Origin: Niallia endozanthoxylica
Lineage (GTDB): Bacteria > Bacillota > Bacilli > Bacillales > Cytobacillaceae
Direction: 5' to 3'
DNA: 53,971 nt
Assembly (NCBI RefSeq): GCF_008710145.1
Contig: NZ_VYKL01000048.1
Coordinates: forward strand, 1-53,971
Within the stretch, counting starts at the first letter, position 1; each line of letters opens with the position of its first letter. The position numbers were made by a program, and so were the translations under genes. The notes under the pieces were generated by a model. The model did no database searches. It was given only the letters and a program-made list of their open reading frames with translations, and was not told the DNA's origin. Positions 7,494 to 16,454 of the stretch are shown piece by piece.

Positions 7494-7615
7494 TCAATGA
7501 AAGCTATATTACTCATTAAGGAACTCGTAATCTTAAGGGAAAAGGTTACAACTTGCTATACTCTATAAGTCTACAAATATCGACAAATTCCGAGTGGTGA
7601 CAGGCACCCAAAACT
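7494..7615 (+). repeat. Dispersed repeat family A, long copy (right side)
   Basis: This copy matches 5799-5924 over ~120 bp, including AATCTTAAGGGAAAAGGTTA and the core with GAGTGGTGACAGGCACCC. Its end lies inside the frame of the next gene and supplies that frame's first codons. Confidence 0.85.
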
Positions 7616-8961
7616 ATTGCCAGGGAAAGGACGTAACCATTCATTTTGGAGAACTTCAGTGTCGGCCCTCTGTTTTCCTACCGAATCTACCGGGGAATTC
7701 TATCGACCGTGGCTGGTGGCCCGGATCTTTAAGAAACGGATTTCATTTCAACATGCTATATAGCAACGTTCAAATTGAAATGGGCCCTAAAGCGAAAGAA
7801 AATTCACTCCAATTTATTAAGGATAAGACATTTATCAACTTACAATTCCTTCATGACCTTTTGGGTACAGTACTTTATATTCACGATAACGGAAGCCCAC
7901 CCATTCGCTTTCAATTCAATCCCGATTCCATGCAACTTATCTTTGGAATTCAAGAGGTTGTAGAGCAAAAGGACAAAAGAATTGTACTTAAGGCATGGGA
8001 CGGGGAAGAAACGTTACAATCTCAAATGTTTGATTTAGTTGATAATCAATTTTGCATGTGGAAATTGCCTTTCTACCCTACCAAAATCGGCTACCAATTA
8101 TATGAAATAATAGATCAACAATGGAAATTAGTAAAACAGCATTCTTCCTATTTAATCCATCGTATTCATATCAATATGGACATTACAGTCGGTAAACTTG
8201 TTGTGAAAAAGGGGGATGAAACGGAAGAACATGACATCACCATTCGTCAAGAACCAATTAAAACAGGGTCTTCTTCCTCCGAACAACCTTGGATTGACGC
8301 AGAAAGACAGCGATTAAAAATCAATAAAGGCGTTGAGATTCGGCAACTAGGAAGCCTGTTCCTCCCTTATAAAGGGGGCTCCTCCCACCAGGAAAGCTGG
8401 CAATTAATCGTGAATGAGTTACTTAAAAAGGCTGAACAACGCATTTGGATATGGGATCCTTTTTTAGATGAAAGTATACTTGATGAACTTTTTGTTCTAG
8501 GATTAAAAAAACAAACCCTTGATATCAAATTATTATTAAGTGAATTTGAAGGGGAAAAAACAGGTGAGGATAAGCAAGTTAAAAGACAAGATGATGATTC
8601 AATAGAAGTGAAAAATAGCTCCTTTCCACGTTGTACCGCTATCAATAACTATTTTGCGGAAAGAAATGAATCACTAGAAGCCTTGAAACGTTTCGAAGTT
8701 CGGAATTGGTATCGTTCAGGAAAGCACACGTTTCATGACCGCTTCATCATCATTGACGATTTTGTATGGAGTATTGGTTCTTCATTGAAAGACATCGGTA
8801 ATTACCACACGACTATTTATCGTCTAGAAGGAGATTTACCTGAACAAGTTATCGAGGAATTTAAAAATGGCTGGGAAGGTCATTTTGGACATATGAAACC
8901 ACGTGGATTATTCATCTTTCCAGACTGGCGGCTTATACCAAAGGGGGAGCAAAATGAGTGA
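7594..8961 (+). pseudogene. 5'-truncated phospholipase-D-like (HDR-type) protein
   Basis: An open frame of 455 codons runs from a GTG at 7594, but its first seven codons lie within a family A repeat and no ribosome binding site precedes it, so the true 5' end is missing. The C-terminal half looks like a PLD-superfamily domain: RIWIWDPFLDESILDELFVL at ~280-300 and a degenerate catalytic segment FHDRFIIIDDFVWSIGSSL at ~382-400, with HDR in place of HxK. Such HDR PLD-like modules occur in bacterial conflict operons (for example VPA1262-type proteins). The upstream ~270 residues are not recognised. Its stop overlaps the next start by eight bases, which marks an operon with the helical and CHAT genes. 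Confidence 0.6.
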
Positions 8962-11236
8962 GACTTACTACCGACAATTCCTTCATATAATCTCAAGAGA
9001 TACGGATCAACCTGGTAAAATTGAAAGACTGAACAAAGATGAAATTTCTAAATTAGTTACTTTTATAAAAAGCTTAGATTATAACGAATCAAATAACCTT
9101 GTATCTTTAGCTTCCTTCCTTCATTATGGACAAATGACTGGAGGGGAACAGTTTATAGATGCATTCGATGTGGAGCAAGCTTGGAAATTAGAAGTTGTGT
9201 CCCAATTAACAGAGAAGCTTCACTCCCTTTCCTCCCATACTGGTAGAGCATATGAACGGGACAAGGAGCGGGAATGGAGACTGCAAACCTATCAGGAACT
9301 CACCAATCCAGTTAAAGGTTTTGACGCATATTTTACTTATCAGCCAAGCATGCTGCTATTTGAAACAGAACGATTCTTGCACGAGCTGATATGCTATATG
9401 CTAGATTCGATCGCACTAATAGATCCAAAAACCTTTACAAATCTTTGTCAGAAGGAACAAAATCCATTGTGGTCATTAAGATGGGTTCAACGGTTGGACA
9501 ATTTCACTAGTGACATAATCCTGAATAAAGAGGTTTTTGAAGGATTGCCAATCGGACACCAAGGAATCCTATCAGCCTATTTATGGGATCAATGTTTAAT
9601 GAAGAAGGAAAAGGAATGTCGCGAAACAACAAACAAGTTGCTTCTCTTCCACATGCAACTGCCTAGGTCTTTCTTCTTGTCAATGGTGGCGAGAATTCTT
9701 TCAAATATTACAAATAATCATTTCTCTACCCTAAATCATATTGAAAAAATCAAAAAAAGTGAGCGACAACTGGAAACTCTGCTTACTCTAGCTGCAAAAC
9801 AGTTTGTAAATCTTCCATTACTGACTGAAGCGGAGGTCAATCAATTTGTCGATAATTTCTACAATCCAGTTAATCAGGAAGTGATATGGGCTTGCCTTAC
9901 ACTTGTTAAGAAAGTGGAAAATGATTGCACATACGAATATCCAATCAAGAACACTCGAAAAATTCGACAAACAATCATCAATAGCTACCCTTCTTATTGG
10001 AAAACAAAAGGTAACCATACTCGGTATTCTTTCAGCGAAGATTTAACCATAAATTTAGTAGAAGAATTAGCTATTGCTATAAACGCATGCTACCAAGAGC
10101 AATCCTTCGACCTACTTGACCAATTCAAAGACATACCCGACCTTTTCGACTTATTTTACTTAAGGGATGCTCACGAATATGGCCAGTTAATTGAATCTAA
10201 AAGACTTCTATTAGTTCATGCCTATTTAGCCTGCCAACTTTTGACTATACGTGGGGAGCAAAAAGAAATTCCAAAGGAAAAGTGGGATGGCTTTTTTGAT
10301 TTTGTTCTTCATTTTACGGAATTAGATTCAAAGGAACACTCCCCTATGGACCAAAAGATTAGAACTGCTGTTTTTACTGCTACTGGATCTCTATTCGCTG
10401 TATATGGATACCCAGATACCTTTAATAAATGGCTTAGGTTGATTCATGATCCCTTTGATTATCTTGCCATAATAAAGAGTGGTATTGAGCTCGAAAAAAA
10501 GGATGAGATATTTGCTTTAATTGAAAATAGGTTTCCCTTATATGTTCAATTGCTACGGTCAAAGGATCTTTTAGAATTAGGCTATGAGATATACTCAGAA
10601 AAGAACTTTACATTAGCGGCAAAAATATTAAGCCACATTCAAATAAAATCATTTAATGCTGATCAAATGTCCTACTGGAAGCGGCTTACATCTACAGCAT
10701 ATCTTAATGCTGCATTTGAATCTAAAAATATCTCTACACAAATCCAAAACCTTAAAGCTGCATTACAATTTAGCCGACAAAAGGTGGACCATTCATACAA
10801 TCCCTATATGAAGGAAAATCAAGCTGTAACCGTGCAAATCATTGGGTGGCTTTTCGATCGCAATGAGGCCTCATACTCAGAACTATTAAATGCCTACAAC
10901 TTAATTGCTTTGCAACCTTGGAAAATCGAAAGTGGAGCACTACATTCAGAAGATTACTATGTTAGCAGCTTAATTTTAGTACGACTATTATCTGCATCAG
11001 AGAAACCTGAACCTTATCATTTAGAACAAATGGAAGTAGCCATAGAAAGAATGTCGGACTTACCGGGACATCAACTCACCCAGGAACTCCTACGAAGCTG
11101 GTATGCACTGTTTACTGGAAAAGATATGGAACGGACAATGATTATGATGGAACAAGAAAAAATTAAAGCTTCTAAACAATGGCTTCCTAGGGCATTGCAA
11201 ACATTTTTCGAGGAGATCATCAATGGAGACATTTAA
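8954..11236 (+). CDS. Large hypothetical protein, middle gene of CHAT cluster
   Basis: This protein of 760 residues starts at the ATG at 8954, six bases past GGGGGAG; an in-frame upstream start at 8903 lies inside the PLD gene and lacks such a site. The sequence looks mostly alpha-helical, rich in Leu, Glu, Lys, Tyr and Trp, without signal peptide, membrane segments or nucleotide-binding motif. The C-terminal half (for example FTLAAKILSHIQI, LNAAFESKNISTQIQNLKAAL) has the feel of TPR-like helical repeats. It overlaps both neighbours (8 bp with the PLD frame, 14 bp with the CHAT gene), so all three were made together. By position it is a sensor or scaffold candidate for the CHAT protease. The function is unknown. 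Confidence 0.6.
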   Translation: MSETYYRQFLHIISRDTDQPGKIERLNKDEISKLVTFIKSLDYNESNNLVSLASFLHYGQMTGGEQFIDAFDVEQAWKLEVVSQLTEKLHSLSSHTGRAYERDKEREWRLQTYQELTNPVKGFDAYFTYQPSMLLFETERFLHELICYMLDSIALIDPKTFTNLCQKEQNPLWSLRWVQRLDNFTSDIILNKEVFEGLPIGHQGILSAYLWDQCLMKKEKECRETTNKLLLFHMQLPRSFFLSMVARILSNITNNHFSTLNHIEKIKKSERQLETLLTLAAKQFVNLPLLTEAEVNQFVDNFYNPVNQEVIWACLTLVKKVENDCTYEYPIKNTRKIRQTIINSYPSYWKTKGNHTRYSFSEDLTINLVEELAIAINACYQEQSFDLLDQFKDIPDLFDLFYLRDAHEYGQLIESKRLLLVHAYLACQLLTIRGEQKEIPKEKWDGFFDFVLHFTELDSKEHSPMDQKIRTAVFTATGSLFAVYGYPDTFNKWLRLIHDPFDYLAIIKSGIELEKKDEIFALIENRFPLYVQLLRSKDLLELGYEIYSEKNFTLAAKILSHIQIKSFNADQMSYWKRLTSTAYLNAAFESKNISTQIQNLKAALQFSRQKVDHSYNPYMKENQAVTVQIIGWLFDRNEASYSELLNAYNLIALQPWKIESGALHSEDYYVSSLILVRLLSASEKPEPYHLEQMEVAIERMSDLPGHQLTQELLRSWYALFTGKDMERTMIMMEQEKIKASKQWLPRALQTFFEEIINGDI

Positions 11237-12169
11237 TGATTTAATTTTTTCCGCACCGCCAATATTATCACCAAAAGACCACTTTGGTGAACATCATCCA
11301 GCTATATATGAAATCTATGTACAACCCGATAAATTATCAATATTTATTTGGAATGAACAAAGGTTGATAGGAAGCTATAGTCGTCCCGTTCATCATGTTG
11401 AGGAACATATGGGAATGTGGAGCAGTTACCTGCGGTCAACATTTGATCACTATCACCATACACGAAAATCATTAAATGAAGATGGTGATTTGAATTTTCT
11501 TAGTAGTACCATTACCAATATCGGCAAACAAATCTGGCATTTTATTCACAATGATTCGAAAGTCACCGAAATGTGGACTAGGTTTATAGAGTTATCCCGT
11601 CAAAGCATTAGACCGGGGGTAATTATGTTAAGGGGAAAAGACGTAGCGACATGGCCAATTGAATGCATGGCTGGAATGAAAGAGGAAGAACTGGATCATC
11701 AGCAACTATCTGTCATTAAGTTCACAGGAAAAGAACATAATCAAAGGAACTGGCCAATATGGCTTCAAACGAATTTACCAAAAGAAATTGTTTTCTTAAC
11801 AGGACCAAATCCACCGCATCCCCAGCAACTAGATAAATTGGATGTGGAACAGGAAGTAAAATATATGTATAAAACGCTGTTTCCTGATGATTCAGAAGAC
11901 GACTACAAAGGTTTTAAACTTTATGGAGAAAGAACGGCAAATAATCCTTCTTCTTTTAGAATGCACTATCTTCCAGATAATGCAAAACTTGAGGATATTA
12001 AAAATATTATCTCGTCCATTACAGAGCCCTATCTCTTCATCTTCTCGGGACATGGGCTTCATACGAAAAGCTCTACGATTGACGGCGAATTATACTGGCC
12101 ACAATTAGTTGCAAACAAAAGAAACGATTATATTGCACATGAACAATTAATGTTACTGACAAAGTATTA
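11223..12169 (+). pseudogene. CHAT-domain (caspase-like) protease, disrupted
   Basis: The frame starts at an ATG at 11223 (behind GAGGAG) and encodes ~315 native residues up to 12169, where the left terminal repeat of a transposon begins; codons after that belong to the transposon. The C-terminal part carries the first half of a CHAT protease: EPYLFIFSGHGLH near residues 270-281 supplies the catalytic histidine block, followed by IDGELYWPQL. The catalytic cysteine block, normally ~50 residues further on, is absent. CHAT proteases cleave protein targets in bacterial immune systems, often with a sensor and an effector. As it stands this copy cannot be an active protease. Confidence 0.72.
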
Positions 12170-12210
12170 TGTCCGGAAATTGACGGTCTTAGTTGTCCGC
12201 ATTCTGCTGG
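12170..12210 (+). repeat. Left terminal inverted repeat
   Basis: It starts TGTCCGGAAATTGACGG and has an internal TGTCCGCA. It matches the reverse complement of 15349-15389 in the outer 16 bases except one, and at the inner TGTCCG. Confidence 0.8.
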
Positions 12211-12227
12211 ATATTTTTCCTAAAAAA

Positions 12228-12257
12228 GGGAAGCTGTTTATAATCATCAAGCTTCCC
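12228..12257 (-). terminator. Terminator of the transposon operon
   Basis: GGGAAGCT and AGCTTCCC pair around a 14-base loop. On the minus strand the stem runs into TTTTTTA. It lies just past the DUF5348 stop and inside the element. Confidence 0.8.
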
Positions 12258-12264
12258 TGATCTA

Positions 12265-12504
12265 TTAGTTTTCAATCTCATAGACTTCATTCATTCTCAA
12301 ATTTAACTTCACTTGATTTAATCCTATTTCCACATACCATAATTGTTGCTCTGCTAATTTAAGATGACAAGGAACGCTGAGTTCTTTATCTAAGCGCAGA
12401 TTAAAGGATTCCCCAGGATTCATTGCTCTTGCATAATCTCCTTCTACTTTTATCCAACATCCGTAGTCTTTATAATACCAAAGATACTTTCGTTGATGAT
12501 TCAT
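12265..12504 (-). CDS. DUF5348-type small protein of the transposon
   Basis: This 79-residue protein (MNHQRKYLWYY..., GESFNLRLDKELSVPCHLKL, QQLWYVEIG) fits the DUF5348 pattern of small, beta-rich, Trp-containing proteins carried by this kind of element. The ATG overlaps the stop of the ATPase gene (ATGA), so it is translationally coupled. Its role in transposition is not known. No HTH or catalytic motif is visible. Confidence 0.7.
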   Translation of the reverse strand: MNHQRKYLWYYKDYGCWIKVEGDYARAMNPGESFNLRLDKELSVPCHLKLAEQQLWYVEIGLNQVKLNLRMNEVYEIEN

Positions 12505-13301
12505 GACAGCTCACCTTGAATAACATGTTTAACCATATGGTCATCGATAATACGCCGACCATTTTGAGCTCCATAAAGGAGACTGTGTGTACATACTTTA
12601 TTAATTAACCTTGGAGTTCCACCAGAATATCGATGGATTTCTTCTAAAGCACCATCTGAGAAAATTTGTTGTTCCACTCCTGCATATGCTAGATGTCTTG
12701 CGACATATTCATCTACTTGAGCCCGATCATAATGACCTAACTTGAACTGAATATCTATTCTTTGTCGTATAGCAGCGTATGATTGAAGACGTAGGCGGTC
12801 CCATAACTCACTCTGTCCCACAAGGATGAGAGCCATCGGACTTTGTGCATCCATCTTAAAATTGAGTAAAAATCTTACTTCTTCAAGCATTTCACGGTCT
12901 AGAAGATGTGATTCATCGACTACAACTACAGGTTGAATTCCATGAATTCCTTTCATTAACTCAATCTCTCGGTGAAGTTGTCGTTTGGCATCACCTCGAT
13001 AAAACTTCGCTTCCGACCCTAGCTGTTCTAGTAAACCTTTATAAAAGTGACGTGGAGTGAGTTTTGAATCGGATAAATAGAGTACTTGGTATTTTCCTTG
13101 GTCTAGACCATCGACAAATTTTCGAATGGTCGTTGTTTTTCCTGTCCCACAATCTCCTGTTAATACGGCAAATAATTGCCTTTCTGCTGTATATTTTAAG
13201 CGTCCCAATACTTCCTGCATGGTAAATGAATCATATAGTTGAGTCGTAGGGACATCCCTGGTAAAAGGAGTGTACTTCATCTCATAAAAAGCTTCAAACA
13301 T
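12501..13301 (-). CDS. ExeA/TniB-like AAA+ transposition ATPase
   Basis: The 266-residue protein opens FEAFYEMKYTPFTRDVP, the hallmark of ExeA-like ATPases. It has Walker A GDCGTGKTTT (~47-56), Walker B VVVVDESHLL (~125) and a sensor region VGQSELWDRL. The C-terminal IHRYSGGTPRLINKVC segment is typical of TniB/ExeA lids. Such ATPases act as target-selection or activator subunits for a DDE transposase. I place the start at the ATG at 13301, nine bases past AAGGAGG; an ATG at 13310 is too close to that site. It overlaps the transposase stop by eight bases. Confidence 0.88.
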   Translation of the reverse strand: MFEAFYEMKYTPFTRDVPTTQLYDSFTMQEVLGRLKYTAERQLFAVLTGDCGTGKTTTIRKFVDGLDQGKYQVLYLSDSKLTPRHFYKGLLEQLGSEAKFYRGDAKRQLHREIELMKGIHGIQPVVVVDESHLLDREMLEEVRFLLNFKMDAQSPMALILVGQSELWDRLRLQSYAAIRQRIDIQFKLGHYDRAQVDEYVARHLAYAGVEQQIFSDGALEEIHRYSGGTPRLINKVCTHSLLYGAQNGRRIIDDHMVKHVIQGELS

Positions 13302-14649
13302 GACCGCCATCCTCCTTCCATACAGCTCGGAATGATACAGCTGGGGCCTGCTCTATTTTTCTTTCTTGATGTTTTTGTTCAGCTGCTTTTAATAGTCTAG
13401 AAGAATCAGCCTCATGTGGTTGAAGATGTGGAGGGAGTGTTGGCCGTTTTCCAGACCTTTCTCCAATCACAAGCTTCTTGGCTTTCCAAGGGGTGTAGCC
13501 TTCATATTCAATGGTTAACTCTTCTAAATCTGCTGGATCATAGACAACATCTACTTGACGCCCGATAAAGGAAAGACCCACTTCGTATTTTTGATCCATA
13601 AAGCTGATGCATCCCGACTTATCTACTTTTCTCGTTTCGCAATGGAGGAAAGCATTGGCTAGTTCATCAGGATTAATAAAGCGCAGAGCTTTCTTATCAC
13701 TTCGAAAAGCCGTTTCAGGGCTGATTTTCTCTCCTAATCCAGCGTGTGGTTTATGTTGATAACACTCCGAAAGCCACACTTGAAAAAGTTCATTTAAACG
13801 ATCTAAGGAATTTGGCTTTTCAATCGCTACTTCTCCTAAAAAGGAATCTACAACTCTATTAAAACGCTCAACCTTTCCTTTGGATTCAGCCGCATATGGC
13901 TTTGCATAAATCAGTCGCGTCCCTAATTTAGAACATGTACGTGTCATCCATTTGGTTCGATACTGTTTTCCATTATCAAAATAAACGGCCTCAGGTACAC
14001 CATATTTTTGGATGGCATTTCTAAAAGCATCTTCAATAATTCTAGAATCCAGAGTAGGATAGAAGGCACCATGAAGAATAAATCGAGTCGCATCATCTAT
14101 AATGGCCACTAAGTAAACCTGTTTTTTAGTGCCATTTGGACCAATAGGTAAATAAGGTCCATATTTAATGTCAGACTGCCAAAGTTGATTTCGATGCCGT
14201 TTCTGAAACCGTCTAGCAGCTACCCCTGTTTTAGAATATAGCTTCATTTGACGAGAACTATATCCTCTTTCTGTTAATTTTTCCTGAAGAGTAGAACGTT
14301 TTATCTGACCAGGCTCTGCTAAACCCTCCCACTCAAGAATTTGAATAATTTGTGCAATACTTCTAGTTGGAGCCTCTTTTCGTAGGAGAATAGCCTGTTC
14401 TAATAAATGTGGTGGAATAGCTTCTCTTTTCTTGTTTCCAATATGACCCTTTGGTTTTAGACCTCCAAAACCATCCTTGCGATATAGTTCAAGGTAACGC
14501 CTAATTGTCCTTTCAGAAATACCAGTAGAACTACATATCTGTGCTTTTAGTTCTTTTGCTTTACCTGCATCTAGCCCTTCCGCTAAAAGGGGGGAAATGA
14601 GCTGAAATCGCTGTACGGCAATTTCTTCTGCCTTTTTTTGATCTCTCAT
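13294..14649 (-). CDS. DDE (rve-fold) transposase
   Basis: From the ATG at 14649 (GAGGAG about nine bases upstream) the protein has 451 residues. It opens with an HTH array (GISERTIRRYLELYRKDG), then a retroviral-integrase core with D in WQSDIKYG (~160), D in VYFDNGKQYR (~225) and E in GKVERFNRV (~261), giving a D,D(65),E(36) layout. A C-terminal beta-barrel (YEVGLSFIGRQVDVVYDP) of the Mu/TniA type follows. An in-frame ATG ten codons earlier overlaps the ribosome binding site and is less likely. Paired with an ExeA/TniB ATPase, it is the catalytic subunit of the element. Confidence 0.88.
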   Translation of the reverse strand: MRDQKKAEEIAVQRFQLISPLLAEGLDAGKAKELKAQICSSTGISERTIRRYLELYRKDGFGGLKPKGHIGNKKREAIPPHLLEQAILLRKEAPTRSIAQIIQILEWEGLAEPGQIKRSTLQEKLTERGYSSRQMKLYSKTGVAARRFQKRHRNQLWQSDIKYGPYLPIGPNGTKKQVYLVAIIDDATRFILHGAFYPTLDSRIIEDAFRNAIQKYGVPEAVYFDNGKQYRTKWMTRTCSKLGTRLIYAKPYAAESKGKVERFNRVVDSFLGEVAIEKPNSLDRLNELFQVWLSECYQHKPHAGLGEKISPETAFRSDKKALRFINPDELANAFLHCETRKVDKSGCISFMDQKYEVGLSFIGRQVDVVYDPADLEELTIEYEGYTPWKAKKLVIGERSGKRPTLPPHLQPHEADSSRLLKAAEQKHQERKIEQAPAVSFRAVWKEDGGHV

Positions 14650-14688
14650 GATAACACTCCTCTTTAATGTGATTATCATGAGTGTAAA

Positions 14689-15219
14689 TCAGCTATCTTC
14701 GGACAAAAATGCCGAACGGGTATGTAACCATAAATTTATATTCACAATCGGGCGGACAATTCTCTTCAGCCATCTGGGGGCATCTCCCACAAGTTGTCCG
14801 ATTCTTTGAAGCGCAGTCTCTGAATTTGCGGACATCAAACTCAAAGGGCTCATCTCCTGGTTTGTTCGAAGCACAATGGATATGAGACAATTAATCCAAT
14901 AATCTACAAAACGATGAAACCACTTGAACCATCGAAAAAGGGTAGATTCATCAGCTGGAATGTCATGTGTAGAAGGGTTCGTAAGAACCAACTCTATGCA
15001 TTCTGACTCATATCTCTTATATGGAACTAAGAAATCTGGTAGCTCATGATGAATCTGACCACACTGATTACAGCGCAACCGGCGAATATTATATACTTTT
15101 GTTTCTCCAGACCTTTCTTTTGACTTTCTATCTCTAGTACCAATGATGCTCATGCCTTTCCCACAACAAGGGGATGGAATCCTCCCTGCACCTCTAACCA
15201 AAAACTCCATTGTTTTCAA
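14689..15219 (-). CDS. DUF6431-type zinc-ribbon protein of the transposon
   Basis: The 176-residue product has CC near residue 18 and LRCNQCGQIHHELPDFLVPYKRYE around 48-70, which fits DUF6431 proteins that travel with this transposase/ATPase pair. The zinc ribbon followed by an HTH-like region (STLFRWFKWFHRFV) suggests a DNA-binding accessory protein, perhaps recognising the TGTCC-rich ends. The start is a TTG at 15219 with no strong ribosome binding site, so the N-terminus is uncertain. It is the first gene of the operon, nearest the right end. Confidence 0.72.
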   Translation of the reverse strand: MKTMEFLVRGAGRIPSPCCGKGMSIIGTRDRKSKERSGETKVYNIRRLRCNQCGQIHHELPDFLVPYKRYESECIELVLTNPSTHDIPADESTLFRWFKWFHRFVDYWINCLISIVLRTNQEMSPLSLMSANSETALQRIGQLVGDAPRWLKRIVRPIVNINLWLHTRSAFLSEDS

Positions 15220-15348
15220 TTAGTCTATAATCTGATACAATAATCATATGGTTTTTAATAGGGGACGCTTCCCGTATATCTGTTGGCGCAGATATACATC
15301 ATGGGAGGCGTCTTTTCCTTTCTCCAGAATTATAAATGTCCAAAAATT

Positions 15349-15389
15349 CCCAGTATTATACGGACATTATACTCGTCAATTTCTGGACA
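15349..15389 (-). repeat. Right terminal inverted repeat
   Basis: Read on the minus strand it starts TGTCCAGAAATTGACGA and has an internal TGTCCG, matching the left end. A further TGTCC-like site (GGACATTTA on the same strand) lies just inside. The ~130 bp between here and the DUF6431 start hold an inverted repeat around GACGC...GCGTC (15264-15313) but no gene. Confidence 0.78.
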
Positions 15390-15495
15390 GGCAATACCGT
15401 CAACTTTCGGTTATTTTTGATTAGCAATAACACAATTAAGAGAGATATTCTTTCATAATCCTCCATTCATCTCAATCTTTAATTGTTGCTCGACC

Positions 15496-15935
15496 ATGAG
15501 AATGACAGATATATCTGGTTATCTAGTAAACAAGCTTCACCCAATGGAACGAATGTATCAGTCAATTCCATCGAAAAATAACGAACCCTTTCGAATTATC
15601 TTTGCAAATCGTGCGGAAACCTTGGACTCTTCTAGCCTTCATATTTCAAAAGGGATAGCAAACCATATTGTAAACGGTGGTACCATCTTTGATTTACTGG
15701 AAACAATCCGTTCAATTAAATCAAGTGACTTCGGAAATCAAAGGCGTTTAATTGAGCTTGTCAAAAGGGACAGGGCAGTAGGAACAACATTGATGATTTG
15801 ACCGTGTTCCAGTTTCCATGTTTCATTAAACTCCATGTAATATCAACAGTTGATGGTATTTATACCTTTATTGAAAAAGCAAATAAAAAGGTAGCTCAGA
15901 AAGGGAAACACCGAGACGGTTCTGCTGTTTCATAA
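15496..15935 (+). pseudogene. Decayed coding region, family unknown
   Basis: A frame of 101 codons (15496-15801; contains PFRIIFANRAETLDSSSLHI) ends near a shift into a second frame that continues protein-like for ~50 more codons (FIKLHVISTVDGIYTFIEKA) to a stop at 15935, just before a family A repeat. Two protein-like stretches in different frames suggest a frameshifted gene remnant. No start with a ribosome binding site is seen and no family is recognised. It is not homologous to the expected CHAT C-terminus. Confidence 0.35.
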
Positions 15936-15947
15936 TGAAATACGAAG

Positions 15948-16027
15948 AACCGTCCCCACCCATGTTTCAATACTCTATCATCCTACAAATCTCGACAAAT
16001 CCCGGGTGGTGACAGGCACCCAAAGCT
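15948..16027 (+). repeat. Dispersed repeat family A, 80-bp copy
   Basis: This copy is nearly identical to 7235-7314, with AAGAACCGTCCCCACCCATG at its left end and the GGGTGGTGACAGGCACCC block at its right end. Confidence 0.88.
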
Positions 16028-16028
16028 A

Positions 16029-16091
16029 AAAGCTTTTGACCCTGACGGCATCATTCAAGAGGAACATGTTATAATCGGCAAAAGTAAATAA
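16029..16091 (+). pseudogene. Short 3' gene remnant behind a repeat
   Basis: Twenty codons reading KAFDPDGIIQEEHVIIGKSK end in TAA and begin exactly at the right edge of the family A repeat. The composition is protein-like. The origin is unknown and the length too short to assign. The rest of 16092-16454 holds only repeat pieces. Confidence 0.3.
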
Positions 16092-16202
16092 ATTGAATAC
16101 AACCGAGCCCGTTCTTTTGGAACAGGCTCACTCTTAGTCAAACGTTTAAAAAATATTGTATGCTTCCGATGATTCAACCATTAATTCTTCAAGCCTATAA
16201 TT

Positions 16203-16246
16203 CTACAAATATCGACAAACTTCGGGTGGTGACAGGCACAAAAAAC
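16203..16246 (+). repeat. Dispersed repeat family A, core copy
   Basis: CTACAAATATCGACAAACTT is followed by CGGGTGGTGACAGGCACA. One base of the last C-run is changed, so the hairpin is weakened. Confidence 0.75.
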
Positions 16247-16367
16247 TCTTTTTCCATCTTCTCTTGATGCCGGAACCCATCTACCGATTGGTTCCAACTC
16301 TAACGTTTGAAAAAATTCCTCTGGCAGCATATTTGGAATCACTCCCTATGAATAAAATATCATTATT

Positions 16368-16410
16368 GGAACCGTCCCCATGTTTCTTATGCACAGGCAC
16401 TCAAGACTAA
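16368..16410 (+). repeat. Degenerate family A piece
   Basis: GGAACCGTCCCCATGTTTC leads into a shortened ACAGGCACTCAAGACT end, so the middle of the unit is missing. Confidence 0.55.
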
Positions 16411-16454
16411 AAACTAGGCACCCAGATTTTTTTAAATAGTTTAACCACTATAGG

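Larger units (their letters stand above)
12170..15389 (-). mobile_element. 3.2-kb transposon with DUF6431/DDE/ExeA/DUF5348 genes
   Basis: The ends are 41-bp imperfect terminal inverted repeats (12170-12210 and 15349-15389). Both begin TGTCCRGAAATTGACG and carry a second TGTCCG about 25 bases inside, a Tn7/Tn5053-style end architecture. The four cargo-free genes form one minus-strand operon with overlapping stops and starts and a terminator at the left end. The flanks TATTA (left) and GGCAA (right) do not match, so no target duplication is visible, and the right flank does not continue the CHAT gene. A deletion next to the element after insertion explains both facts. Confidence 0.82.

Noticed and set aside
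12170..12220. A CPHSAG-like reading in another frame right after the CHAT histidine block, resembling a frameshifted catalytic cysteine motif.
   Set aside because: The bases belong to the transposon's left terminal repeat, matched by the right end at 15349-15389, so the similarity is accidental.
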